The translations under genes and the position numbers were made by a program. A stretch of DNA of 64,000 nucleotides from Agarilytica rhodophyticola (GTDB lineage Bacteria > Pseudomonadota > Gammaproteobacteria > Pseudomonadales > Cellvibrionaceae), in the NCBI RefSeq assembly GCF_002157225.2, contig NZ_CP020038.1, forward strand, positions 5,548,501-5,612,500, read 5' to 3'. The first letter of the stretch is position 1. Every line of letters starts with the position of its first letter. The notes under the pieces are model-generated. The model had not been told where the DNA came from. It did not search any database and saw only the letters and a program-made list of their open reading frames with translations. Below, in pieces: positions 54,082-63,983 of this stretch.

Positions 54082-54942
54082 CTAGGCGTATAGTTGTTTT
54101 TTATGTTTTTCATTTTTTTTACCGTAATTCGTAAAAACATCAAGACTAACACTAACAGGGCCAAATAGCTCAATGCTATTATTAGAAAAAAGATCTAGAC
54201 TAATATGATATTTTCCTTTTGTAGCATTACGAATCATATATTCTTCTGGGCCAAATCCATCCACATCGTCATAGGGCATTAATCCTCCAGTTTTGCTCAG
54301 TGGTTTTGAATATGATACTTCTTCCCCTGAAGGTTCTGTAATATGAAGATCAACATCTGCTGCCCTCGAATTCCATGAAACAACTATGCGAATATCTTTT
54401 GGCATAGAAAACAATAAATTAGGTTGTATATCCTCTAAATCAAAGATATTACTGTCGTTTTTATACAGTAGATGATTTAGCTCTTCCAATGCTGTCATCC
54501 TCAGTGGCTCACTTCCATCAGAATCTTCTCCCCAATGTTCAAATACGGCGGCTTTAAAATAAGCAAATGCTTGAGCAGCATCTTGGTTATTTCTTGTATG
54601 TTCTGAGTATCGCTGCCAAGCAATAGCTAAATCACGATAACTAGGGCCCTGATAAGGCCTTATGTTTTTAACCCTTTCTAACACCTCGATGCCTTCCGTG
54701 TAGAAATTAAACTCCAAAAGATTAAATGCCAGCATTCGTTGAAAAAACACATGCTCAGGATAAAGCTCTACAATATTACTTAATATCCTAAGAGCTAATT
54801 CATACTCTTTAATTTGGTAAAAAAAACGCGCACTATCAATATAGAATACAGCCGAATTACGATTAATTTTTTTTAATTCAAGGTATTTTTTATAGACCTT
54901 AGACGGTGCTAATGTATAGTGTTCTTTTGAATTTTTAGTATT
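54082..54942 (-). pseudogene. Detached C-terminal part (TPR plus DUF2135) of the VIT-vWA protein
   Basis: This open frame continues the protein encoded by 54909-57155 but in another reading frame. Without any ATG at its beginning, it reads YTLAPSKVYKKYLELKK, then TPR-like helices (YIDSARFFYQIKEYELALRIL and so on) and a DUF2135-type beta domain (DIRIVVSWNSRAADVDLHITEPSGE). The order VIT, vWA, TPR, DUF2135 in one protein is the known family design. A GTG at 54750 could start a 222-residue fragment, but most of the helices would be lost. The break lies within the A-rich stretch of 54909-54942. It may be a real frameshift mutation or a sequencing error. Confidence 0.7.
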
Positions 54943-57155
54943 TCACCTTCTATATTAGCTCCATCAGTTTCATACCCGTCTAGTCTAGAAGGCATAGATC
55001 TCTTAGAGGGCCTATAAAGCCCTGTTGAAAATGAGTAGTTATATTGCTTAGACGTATAAATATTATGCCACCAGTTAATTCTTCTATTCCAGTTTTTTAA
55101 AATGTTAGATAAAAAATGTTGCTCATCTTTTTCAACGTCCACAGATCTAAGAGATTCTTCTTCGATTAGAATCAAATACTTATTGTAATCTGGGTGATTA
55201 CTAGGTGGCTTCACATTGAAATACATATAATCTTCAATATCTTCATAGACAATCATACTGGTATAGGGCGTTACAAAATTATTCTCAAGTCCTAGGGTAA
55301 TGATTTGGTTTTTATTTTTACTAGGATTAGACAACAGCCTACTCAAAGTTAAAGAAAGAAATCGAATCTTTGAAATTTCAGAATTAATAATACTATTTTT
55401 TGAAAACTTATAGCTATCTTCGCCCAACTGTATGGAAACATCGTTTTGTTTATTATTTATTTCACTATTAACTCTAGCAACGTGTTCGACATAAAGCGAA
55501 TTACCAATAACATAATTATGCTTTATATGTTCCATATATAGTGAAGGAGTTCCTATATTATCAACAGGCAAATAAGCACCTATGAGGTCAACAACATCAT
55601 CAGCTGAAGATTTCCCAAGCTCAAAAACAAAACCACCAGTTTGGTCAGCAAGGTATTCCAAAAATGATATATTATGATGAACTTCAGGTGTAATGGGATA
55701 AATAGATGTTGTTCCACTTAAATCAACATCGTCAAGATCATAAGAACCTAAGGAATGAACACCATCTGAAAACAATAAATAAAATCCGTTTATTTCTTTT
55801 TCAACGGAAGATAGAACATGCTTAAAATTAGTGGCTCCATCATAACGAATATTGTTTGATAATTTACTAAGATCAGCCATTGTTAAATTGCGTAAATTAA
55901 ACTTGCGAGAAGATAGTATTTTATTTGAGAAAGTTACAACATTTAGGTTTTTTACTCCTTTTTTATAATAATTTTTATACAATCTATTTAATATCCGATT
56001 ATATACCTCATGGTTATCCTCCATTGAGGATGAAACATCCCATAGAATGGTAATTTCTTCAGGAACGTCAGTAGGCACGAGATCATTTTTATTGTACTTT
56101 TCTCTTTTGTAAAAGTAATAATTTCCATCATTGGCTTTTTGCAAAACTGCACGGCCAATATCCTCTTGTTTAAAGGAAAAACGAAAATCATTTAAAGGGG
56201 ATTTTTGATAAGAATCTCTGCCTGGAAAATGTGCCTTCCACTTTTTATTATGAGTGAATAATTTATAAGGTTTCTTTCCTTTGTTTGGGAAATTTTTAAA
56301 CTTCAGGGGCGCCCTGCGATTTCTCGAAATGGATATAGTTACTTGAGTATCATTAAGATATTTTGAAAAAGGATAGTCGTACTCATACTCTCCATGACTA
56401 TTGGGTTTTAGCGTCTGGATGTATTCTAATCTTACGTAGCGAGACTCTTGTGGCATAACAGGATAGATTTCAGTAGTAAATACATTACCTTCTGAAACCT
56501 CTAGCAAACCTGGATCAATACGTTTTCTTTCTATTGTTTCAAAGGAATGACGAGCATCTTCTTTTAAAGTGGCAACACCTTCAACAAGTTCTCCTTTAAT
56601 ATCTAATGCGTAAGCTGTTACTTTTGCATCGCTGGGTATAGGCAATTCTAAATGCGCTTCTAACTCATTTTGAGATCCATTATAAACTTCATGCATCACT
56701 GAAGTATGAGCCTGATCGCCATCGATTCTAAGGTCTAAATGAATACTTTTGATATCAATTAAATGGCGTTCGAAGCCACTAACGACAGAAGGGAAATGTA
56801 TATTTTTTTTACAAGAAAAGAGTAGATATTCATCACTATCATCAATTAAAAGCTCGAGTTTTCTTCGACCTATTCTTCTATAAAGGCCACTAAACTCTCT
56901 GGCATTTTGTAGGAAGGTAATAGTATTGCCTTTAATAGAATAGGATAATGATTCACTTTCATCATAAATGATAGATAATGCGCTGCCATCTTTGTTGAAC
57001 TGAAACACGACATAGTCATCATCATTGTCGTCATGAGTTTCCCAACAACCGACGATATTTTGAGAAAAAAAAGGATTAGTTAAAGGCAAAGATGAGCAAG
57101 AAGAAAGTGTACAAATAACAATCAGAACAAAAATATTTCTTAAGAAAATTTCCAT
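54909..57155 (-). CDS. VIT and vWA domain lipoprotein, truncated by frameshift
   Basis: A 748-residue reading frame with a lipoprotein signal (TLSSC lipobox) starting at ATG 57155; the longer ORF begins with an unlikely TTG. A VIT domain (about 150-290, with LPIPSDAKVTAYAL and VSEGNVFTTEIYPVMP) is followed by a von Willebrand A domain with the MIDAS motif DVSSS near residue 375. Such proteins bind partners through a metal site on the cell surface or in the periplasm. The frame stops at 54909, and the missing TPR and DUF2135 parts follow in another frame, so the product is truncated unless the shift is corrected. Confidence 0.8.
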   Translation of the reverse strand: MEIFLRNIFVLIVICTLSSCSSLPLTNPFFSQNIVGCWETHDDNDDDYVVFQFNKDGSALSIIYDESESLSYSIKGNTITFLQNAREFSGLYRRIGRRKLELLIDDSDEYLLFSCKKNIHFPSVVSGFERHLIDIKSIHLDLRIDGDQAHTSVMHEVYNGSQNELEAHLELPIPSDAKVTAYALDIKGELVEGVATLKEDARHSFETIERKRIDPGLLEVSEGNVFTTEIYPVMPQESRYVRLEYIQTLKPNSHGEYEYDYPFSKYLNDTQVTISISRNRRAPLKFKNFPNKGKKPYKLFTHNKKWKAHFPGRDSYQKSPLNDFRFSFKQEDIGRAVLQKANDGNYYFYKREKYNKNDLVPTDVPEEITILWDVSSSMEDNHEVYNRILNRLYKNYYKKGVKNLNVVTFSNKILSSRKFNLRNLTMADLSKLSNNIRYDGATNFKHVLSSVEKEINGFYLLFSDGVHSLGSYDLDDVDLSGTTSIYPITPEVHHNISFLEYLADQTGGFVFELGKSSADDVVDLIGAYLPVDNIGTPSLYMEHIKHNYVIGNSLYVEHVARVNSEINNKQNDVSIQLGEDSYKFSKNSIINSEISKIRFLSLTLSRLLSNPSKNKNQIITLGLENNFVTPYTSMIVYEDIEDYMYFNVKPPSNHPDYNKYLILIEEESLRSVDVEKDEQHFLSNILKNWNRRINWWHNIYTSKQYNYSFSTGLYRPSKRSMPSRLDGYETDGANIEGEILKIQKNTIH

Positions 57156-57293
57156 ATCTACAGCAGCCTGAAGAGTTTTGTTTTTCTTCAAGCTTACCAG
57201 ATTCAAAATTTTTTACTAGAAATTGACTAATCGGCAAAATTCGCAAGCTCTACCGTCTAAAATTGCGCCTAAATAACTAGCGGAAACAATCTT

Positions 57294-58001
57294 TTACATT
57301 ACCAACTTGGCTTTTTGAGTTTTCTTCTTACGAATTGACTTCCAAAGATCAGTCAATATGTGTAAACGCTTAGCTTTTTTTAGAATATTTTGCTGACTTT
57401 TAGTTAACTTAAATGATGGTGATTGTTGAAGTACACGTATTACTTTGGCTTGGTCAGTTATTTGCAATATTGAGGATAAAATTTTACCCAAAAAATTAAA
57501 CTTGTGACTATTATTAAAAGTCGCAGCATAGTCGATAATAAACAAACAACCATGTTTATCGACAATCATATTATTCAGGCGTAAATCATTATGTGTCATC
57601 CCTTGTTTATGGAAGTGCTCAACAAGTCTCTCCAACTGCTTCGCTATAGGAGGGTTGTCAGAGAAAAATGCCATATCAGGGTGAAAACCTTCAATGGTTT
57701 GCATAGCAAAACCATACTTACCGTAAAAGCCATATAATTTGGGAACTCCCTGGATACCTTGCAGCTTACGCAAGGCAGAAATTTCTCTTTTGATAAGTAG
57801 ACGACAAATAGTCGCTCTTATAAAGAAATTAGCATGAGAGTAGTCTTTGACCACTGTATTCTTATCCCCGCATTGCATACGAAACACATTTGCTTTGAAC
57901 GGTGAAAAAGAGTTCTGAAGAGATTTATGGCATCTACAATCGATATCAACAAAATCAACAGGTTTAAATGTACGAGTAAACATGGTATTACCGATATTCA
58001 T
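57294..58001 (-). CDS. Protein-kinase-like protein, WaaP/RIO group
   Basis: A 235-residue cytosolic protein with a reduced kinase fold. The catalytic loop is GMTHNDLRLNNMIVD and the metal-binding Asp is in LFIIDYAAT. An upstream KDYSHANFF and EISALRKLQGIQGVPKLYGF correspond to the nucleotide-binding lobe of small kinases in the lipopolysaccharide Kdo/heptose kinase or RIO-like families. The basic C-terminus (KSIRKKKTQKAK) may contact the membrane. Substrate (sugar, lipid A core or protein) is not decided. Neighbours give no help. Confidence 0.75.
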   Translation of the reverse strand: MNIGNTMFTRTFKPVDFVDIDCRCHKSLQNSFSPFKANVFRMQCGDKNTVVKDYSHANFFIRATICRLLIKREISALRKLQGIQGVPKLYGFYGKYGFAMQTIEGFHPDMAFFSDNPPIAKQLERLVEHFHKQGMTHNDLRLNNMIVDKHGCLFIIDYAATFNNSHKFNFLGKILSSILQITDQAKVIRVLQQSPSFKLTKSQQNILKKAKRLHILTDLWKSIRKKKTQKAKLVM

Positions 58002-58422
58002 TAGCGGTACACTTTACTTACCGCTTTAAAAAATAGAAATTACATGACATACAATGCCTGCGCTTTCTAGTAGAAAGGGTGTAAACTTTACTGAGAGTTT
58101 TTTCTTGCTAAACGTAGAAGATTACACAGTTAAAACAGCTATCAAACTAAAACTTTAGCATTGTAGTAGTGCTAAGATAATTAAATAGACAATAAGTTCC
58201 TTAAAAAACTATTTTTTATTAGGTTTAGGTTGGATCTATATAGTTTTTATCAAGAGATCTTCACATCATTTGTGAATGATTACCTTCAATCGGTTCGATA
58301 AAAAAAATTTATTATATTAACGGGAGAGGGTTATGAGAAAGATAAATAGAGGACAAAAAACAACATTGACAAGGTATTCATGATTGCAGTTAGAGTATGA
58401 AAGCAGGCTCCGGCTTTATTAT
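58002..58422. other. Intergenic region without a recognised feature
   Basis: About 420 bp of AT-rich DNA; no gene, RNA or repeat could be supported. Confidence 0.4.
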
Positions 58423-59073
58423 TCACGTATTTTTCGCATGAACTATGTCATCAGCGATGATATATCCCCCCATTCCAAATAAAATAGTACCGGAAATTCG
58501 CTCTTGAATAACTTGCGCTTGCTCATGCTTAAGTAGCCAAGATGATACTTTGCTGGAAGCAACAGCCACTAAGATATCGCATGGTATAGCTGATAAAGTC
58601 ACAATAACGCCCAACACTAACAATTGTTGTGATACAGGCCCTGACTCTGGCGCTACAAACTGAGGTAGAAGAGCAATAAAAAAAAGTGCTGTTTTAGGGT
58701 TAGTAACTTCAACAATAATACTTTCCCTAAAAATTGACATAAGAGACTTCACTCTCACTTCTTCTAATTTTGTAGCTGTCGAAGATGTTTTTGTTTGCCA
58801 GTACTTCACGCCTAAATAAACAAGATATAGAGCTCCCAAGAGTTTTACAGCACTATAAAGTATTGGTGAATGCTTAAAAATCGCTGATAAACCAAGAACA
58901 GTAGCAACAACATGCACCAGGCTGCCGACAGCCAAGCCCATGGCAGCCACGACTCCTCCTTTTGTACCTTGGGCAATAGCTCTAGCCATTACATATAAAT
59001 TGGAAGGACCAGGCGAAAGATTCATAACTATGGCGGCAATAGTAAATGCAATCAATACTTCGTTTGAAGGCAT
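58423..59073 (-). CDS. LysE/RhtB-family amino acid exporter
   Basis: A 216-residue inner-membrane protein with six hydrophobic segments and the family marks NLSPGPSNLYVMARAIAQG, AMGLAVGSLVHV and LYLVYLGVKYWQ, followed by NPKTALFFIALLPQFV. It should export amino acids such as homoserine, threonine or lysine by proton exchange. Length is normal. It is 64 bp downstream of, and in line with, the broken small membrane gene. Confidence 0.9.
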   Translation of the reverse strand: MPSNEVLIAFTIAAIVMNLSPGPSNLYVMARAIAQGTKGGVVAAMGLAVGSLVHVVATVLGLSAIFKHSPILYSAVKLLGALYLVYLGVKYWQTKTSSTATKLEEVRVKSLMSIFRESIIVEVTNPKTALFFIALLPQFVAPESGPVSQQLLVLGVIVTLSAIPCDILVAVASSKVSSWLLKHEQAQVIQERISGTILFGMGGYIIADDIVHAKNT

Positions 59074-59137
59074 AATAAAGTCTCTTTAGCGTTTTTGAGT
59101 TGACAGAATAACAGGTGCAAGCATCCCAGTTTAATAT

Positions 59138-59554
59138 TTAAACACAATAGAGTTGCTTAACGCCAATAAAATGAACAATGCCAAAAGCCAAACAGATCAA
59201 TGAACTCCACAACCAAAACTCAGGAGGGCGCCCCAGAGGATTGAGGATAAAAAACAATCCAGCCGCACCGCGAATGAAGTAAATTGCAGTAATAGTTATA
59301 AGGACATAACGGGTGAAAGGTAACGTGAGTCTCGAACCGGCCGCAAAGTAACCATATGCAGAAAAGATAACCAGCACTATCACTATGCCAGACGTAATAA
59401 GAGTCGGCACATAGCTACCTCTCTCAGCAAGGCTCACCATTTGTTCGCCTGCACCAAAAAAGCGATACCATGGTGCACCAAAATATATGCAACCAATATG
59501 GAGAGCTGCGGCAATTGCATTTCATATGCTAGCCAAAATTAAGAAAACATTCAT
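59138..59554 (-). pseudogene. Small membrane protein gene interrupted by an in-frame TGA
   Basis: The frame from ATG 59552-59554 reads MNVFLILASI, then TGA (59522-59524), then NAIAAALHIGCIYFGAPWYRFF and so on to a four-helix membrane protein of about 138 residues. The HIGCIYFGAPWYRFFGAGEQM segment upstream of the next ATG (59440) is protein-like and in frame, and such a segment is typical of a conserved family of unknown function, so the true start is upstream of the stop. A single-base change (for example TGG to TGA) explains the break. Re-initiation at 59440 would give a 100-residue product lacking the first helix. Confidence 0.65.
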
Positions 59555-60172
59555 GTAGAAGTACTGCCTAATAAACCTCGAATTATTGTATAAAATTTGT
59601 CAAAGTAAATATATTAATGTTTGTTCACATAACCTCTATTTGGCTTATAATCACCCCCACAAAAACGAACAAACAGCACTGCTAAAAGCTAGTTAAATTA
59701 GACATATTTCATATCAGCAGAAAACTCAAAAGGTTTTAAGTGCCCCATCGCCGATGGTCGAAATATTTTTATATTGTTTCACTACTAAATATTCATCACC
59801 AGAAGTGACAAAAACAAAATTTTAACGACTGATTTCTTTTAAGAAAATTATATTGGCGCGGAAGATATGAACAAAATATGTTTAGTCAGGCATATTCTCA
59901 CTTATAGAGCTAATTCACTATAAATTGTCGTAAAGAAATGAGAGAAATTTTGATGTCTGTTTAAGCGCTTGCCGCCATTCATAACGGGGCTCATAGTTAC
60001 AACACTATGAACAAGGTAAGCGGTGACAACAGATAGCAAAACAAATGCTTTTATTATGACAGTTTGTATTTAGTTAACTCTATTATCGCAAGATAAATTT
60101 TGCCTTTGCTAATTCTTTATATATCCCCCCAATTTTATTACAACTTATTTGCCCAAAGGGTCAATGTACGTT
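59555..60172. other. Upstream region of the third TonB receptor
   Basis: About 620 bp without a gene. TCATAGT-TACAAC-ACTATGA at 59991-60010 is a small dyad about 165 bp before the receptor start; no Fur box was recognised. Confidence 0.4.
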
Positions 60173-62707
60173 ATGAAGTTATTTAAAAAGAATACATTTT
60201 TATCTATACCTGTGGTGGTTTCATACAGTCTAGGTTTTCCATCCAACCTGGCTCTCGCACAAGAAAATGAACGCTTTGATGAAGAAGTGATTTCAATTGG
60301 TACACGTTCAAGTGCTCGCTCGGCAACTGATTCACCTGCAGCGGTAGATGTTATTGGTGCAGCAGAATTTTCATCTCAAGGCGGGAATGATTTACAAGAA
60401 CTCTTCCGTAATGTTGTCCCCTCGTACAATGTTAATCAACAGCCAATTAGTGATGGTGCCACGATTGTACGGCCGGCGAATTTACGAGGCTTATCTCCGG
60501 ATCACACCTTAGTACTTTTAAACGGTAAGCGTCGACACCGCGCTTCAATAATCACTTGGCAGGGCAACGGTATATCGAACGGCTCTCAAGGTCCGGATAT
60601 ATCAGTGTTTCCATCTATTGCACTTAAAAATGTTGAAGTATTAAGAGATGGTGCTGCTGCGCAATATGGCTCCGATGCGATCGCTGGTGTTATTAACTTT
60701 AATATTAAGGATGATTCACAAGGTGGTAGTTTCGAAGTTAAGTTAGGCGAATACGCCGAAGGAGACGGGCAAAAAGGGACTATTGCGGGGAATATTGGTT
60801 TGCCCTTAGGAGCAAACGGTTTTATTAATTTAAGCGCTGAATACAGTTATGCCGATCCGACAGATCGAAGTACTCAGCGAACGGATGCAATAGCTGTTAT
60901 CAATAACGGATTTCCCGCACGTGACCCCGCTCAAATATGGGGTCTACCAGAGATTGAGGATGATATTAAAGCACTGGCTAACTTTGCCATTGAATTAAGT
61001 CCAAGCGCAGAGTTATATGGTCATACAAACTACGCTTCTAAAACAGTAACAGGGGGATTTTTCTTTCGTAATCCACTGACTCGAAGTGGAGTTAATGGCT
61101 ACACTAACGATAATGGTACCCCCAGTGACACTAGCGATGACTTTTCAGCCTTGCTAGTTGGAGACCTCACCGCTGATGGCAGCGGCAATTGTAATACAGA
61201 TATCCGCGTTGTTGGTGGCATGCTAGATGCGCAGGGGCTGGCTGAATTAGCAGATGTACAGTCGGATCCAAACTGCTTTCATTTTACTGAGTTATTTCCT
61301 GGAGGCTTCACCCCGTTCTTTGGCGGCGATGCTGTAGACTATTCATTTTTAACGGGGCTTAGAGGTGAAACAGAAGGAGGTTTATCTTGGGATATAAGTG
61401 GTTATCTGGGACATCATGAAGTGGACTTTTTTATAGGCGATACAGTTAACGCGAGCCTTGGCCCAAATACACCAACTTCATTCGACCCCGGTAAATATGC
61501 GCAAACAGATATTAATGTTAATGCGGACTTCGGTTACGAATTATCCGATACAGTTTTTTTCGCTTGGGGTGCGGAGTGGCGAGAAGAAGAATTTGAAATA
61601 ACCGCCGGCCAAGCGGAGTCTTTTGCTATTGGGCCTCTAGCGGATCAAGGATTTAGTACAGGTTCAAATGGCTTTGCAGGCTTCCCAACATTTTCGGCGG
61701 GTGAATTCACGCGAGAAAACATTGCTCTATACTTTGATACAGAAGTTCAACTAACAGATTCATGGCTCGGCACCGCAGCGGTACGTTGGGAGGACTTCGA
61801 TGGCTTTGGCACTACAACAAATTATAAAATAGGTAGTAACTATCAATTTAATGATTCGGTGGGTATTCGTTCTACCTTCAGTACGGGATTTAAAGCCCCT
61901 ACCCCAGGACAAATAAATGCATTTAACGTAACCACCGAGTTTCAAAACGGTGTCCTGGTAAGTAATGGAACCGTACCATCAACCAACCCCATTGCTTTAT
62001 TAAGAGGCGGCCGAGAACTAGAACCTGAAGAGTCACAAAGTTTTACTGCCGGGCTATTTTTTAGTGTAGGTGTATTCGATATTACTTTGGACTATTTTAA
62101 TATTAAAGTTGACGAGCGCTTAAACCTATCCACGGAATTTGAATTAACCGATGCAGAACAAATTAGCCTTGACGCGAGCATACCCGGCGCGGGAAGCGTC
62201 AATAATTTCCGTTTTTTCACCAACGATTTTGATACAGAGACAAGTGGTGTAGACCTTGTTGTATCTACATCATCAGAGTGGCTCGGCGGGACCACTGAAT
62301 GGAATTTTGTACTCAATAATACCAATACAGATATTACCGACTTCAATACTGCCACTGTAGATGCTACCCGAGTGCGCGAAGTTGAGGAAGGAGTGCCAAC
62401 CTTTAGGAGTAATATTAGTGCCACACACCTTTTGGAGAACTGGCGTATTCTCACCCGCCTTAGCCGCTATGGCTCATGGTATGACAGTGAAGATGATATA
62501 AAATATAGCGGTGAGTTCTTGGTCGATGCTGAGCTGGCTTACAATGTGACATCTAATTCAGAAATCATCATTGGCGCCAATAATATATTCGATCAAGAGC
62601 CAGAAAATAACCCTAATGCAACAAGCTCGGGCAATACTTTTAGCCAATACACACCATTTGATTTCAATGGGGCATTTTGGTATGCGCGTTATCGTTACAG
62701 CTTTTAG
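60173..62707 (+). CDS. TonB-dependent outer-membrane receptor
   Basis: A receptor of about 844 residues: signal peptide (FLSIPVVVSYSLGFPSNLALAQ), TonB-box-like EEVISIGTRSSARS, a plug with ANLRGLSPDHTLVLLNGKRRHR and VEVLRDGAAAQYGSDAIAGVINF, and a barrel ending ARYRYSF. The starting TTG 60149 and ATG 60164 were rejected in favour of ATG 60173, which begins the signal peptide directly. This plug style (RSATDSPAAVDVIGAAEF, then a conserved RRHRASI) is common in marine receptors of unknown ligand. It is convergent with a DcaP-like porin, and the two may serve uptake of related compounds. Confidence 0.9.
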   Translation: MKLFKKNTFLSIPVVVSYSLGFPSNLALAQENERFDEEVISIGTRSSARSATDSPAAVDVIGAAEFSSQGGNDLQELFRNVVPSYNVNQQPISDGATIVRPANLRGLSPDHTLVLLNGKRRHRASIITWQGNGISNGSQGPDISVFPSIALKNVEVLRDGAAAQYGSDAIAGVINFNIKDDSQGGSFEVKLGEYAEGDGQKGTIAGNIGLPLGANGFINLSAEYSYADPTDRSTQRTDAIAVINNGFPARDPAQIWGLPEIEDDIKALANFAIELSPSAELYGHTNYASKTVTGGFFFRNPLTRSGVNGYTNDNGTPSDTSDDFSALLVGDLTADGSGNCNTDIRVVGGMLDAQGLAELADVQSDPNCFHFTELFPGGFTPFFGGDAVDYSFLTGLRGETEGGLSWDISGYLGHHEVDFFIGDTVNASLGPNTPTSFDPGKYAQTDINVNADFGYELSDTVFFAWGAEWREEEFEITAGQAESFAIGPLADQGFSTGSNGFAGFPTFSAGEFTRENIALYFDTEVQLTDSWLGTAAVRWEDFDGFGTTTNYKIGSNYQFNDSVGIRSTFSTGFKAPTPGQINAFNVTTEFQNGVLVSNGTVPSTNPIALLRGGRELEPEESQSFTAGLFFSVGVFDITLDYFNIKVDERLNLSTEFELTDAEQISLDASIPGAGSVNNFRFFTNDFDTETSGVDLVVSTSSEWLGGTTEWNFVLNNTNTDITDFNTATVDATRVREVEEGVPTFRSNISATHLLENWRILTRLSRYGSWYDSEDDIKYSGEFLVDAELAYNVTSNSEIIIGANNIFDQEPENNPNATSSGNTFSQYTPFDFNGAFWYARYRYSF

Positions 62708-62770
62708 ATAATGATCTTATTTTATTTATAAAGTATTAGAATTTTTTAAGGCGTACAAAGACTGTAATCG

Positions 62771-62803
62771 CAATGTAGATCCTATTTTTGAGGATCTACA
62801 TTG
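62771..62803. terminator. Strong hairpin between convergent receptor and porin genes
   Basis: A perfect 13-bp stem (62771-62783 with 62791-62803) and a 7-base loop, midway between the two stop codons. No long T-tract follows on either strand, but the position fits a shared terminator. Confidence 0.65.
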
Positions 62804-62819
62804 TTGATGAAAACAATAC

Positions 62820-63983
62820 CTAAAATTTGTAAGTTGCCGAAAATTGTAACCGCGTTAAATTACCATCAGCATCACTTTCTAGGGTACGTTCAGCAAATGT
62901 AACTTCTGCGCCTACTGTCATCTGTTTAACGGGAGAATAAAGTACATTCACTCTAGAGCTAAATGTTGTATCTGTTACGCCAGTACCTGTTAAAGCGGTA
63001 TCGTTGTCAGCATCGAAAAATGAATACGTAAAAGTACTGCGCCATTGATCATTCCATAAATGCCGATAGGCAATACCAAAGCCATAAGAGTCAATAGCTT
63101 CTAATTCACCATTTGCGTTGAGCACTACACCATTAGCGGCATTTAAAGATATATAGCGCCCCAAGCCACTTCCGAAGCCAGCCATTAGTCTGAGGTCATC
63201 TCTTCCCAGCATTATTTTACCCGTTAGGTTAATACCAAAGCCCGTCTCGGTAGAGTCAATATTAGCGCCACCTTGTTTGTCGACATATGACAGCTGGCGT
63301 ACTATTCCTGCTATCTTAAAGTGGCCGCCTTCCCCTTTAGCCGTGTAGCGCACGACCATATCTGGCAGAGAATTATCATCGGTTACAATTCGACCGCCGC
63401 CACCAAATGGTGTCACGGTTGTCTCAGGGTTTTCTAAGGCGAATTCAAAGCCATTATTACTATAACGAATCAATGGTTGGCGGTTAAACAGTAAACCATC
63501 TGTAGTACCGATAAAGTCCAATGTCTCGGGGAGTGCTTGGACATCTAGCATAGTTGTCCAGGCTTGTCCTATAGTCCAATTTTTATATTTAATAAAAGCA
63601 TGGCGTACCCTCGGATTGTAAGAATTACTAATACGCTCGTTACCATCTGGAGTTACTAGAAAATCTAATTCCAATACTCCGATAAGTTTTTCACCATTAT
63701 CTAAATCGGTATCTGATGTAAACCGAAAGCGCGTTTGCCTAGCATGAGTATCAAATTGAACACCTTCTGAGTTACCACCTACAGGAGTAAGGCTTGGAAT
63801 ATAAAAATCGCGTCCAAGGCTACCTGGAGCTAGCGTACCGTCACTATAATCACTCCATAGTGCATCGGCTTTAATATACCCGTTAAATTTTATGTTTGTT
63901 TTGTCAAGCGGATTTGCCAAAGATGTATTGGAACAAGCAAGAAATACGGAGAATGTTGCGAACAAGTGTTTTTTTATTTTCAT
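62820..63983 (-). CDS. DcaP-like trimeric outer-membrane porin
   Basis: A 387-residue beta-barrel with a signal peptide (FATFSVFLACSNTSLA). Typical DcaP segments are IKFNGYIKADALWSDYSDG, the VQFDTHARQTRFRF stretch, GVLELDFL, the RHAFIKYKNWTIGQAWTTMLD motif and TLDFIGTTDGLLFNRQPLIRY. DcaP-like porins take up dicarboxylates and other small anions. The barrel ends in the usual C-terminal aromatic residue (ATYKF). It is likely monocistronic, ending at the shared hairpin. Confidence 0.87.
   Translation of the reverse strand: MKIKKHLFATFSVFLACSNTSLANPLDKTNIKFNGYIKADALWSDYSDGTLAPGSLGRDFYIPSLTPVGGNSEGVQFDTHARQTRFRFTSDTDLDNGEKLIGVLELDFLVTPDGNERISNSYNPRVRHAFIKYKNWTIGQAWTTMLDVQALPETLDFIGTTDGLLFNRQPLIRYSNNGFEFALENPETTVTPFGGGGRIVTDDNSLPDMVVRYTAKGEGGHFKIAGIVRQLSYVDKQGGANIDSTETGFGINLTGKIMLGRDDLRLMAGFGSGLGRYISLNAANGVVLNANGELEAIDSYGFGIAYRHLWNDQWRSTFTYSFFDADNDTALTGTGVTDTTFSSRVNVLYSPVKQMTVGAEVTFAERTLESDADGNLTRLQFSATYKF

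Noticed and set aside
54900-54950. Programmed -1 frameshifting in the VIT-vWA gene
   Set aside because: The A-rich tract does not form a proper X-XXY-YYZ slippery heptamer in the upstream frame, and no downstream pseudoknot was evident; a plain indel is simpler.
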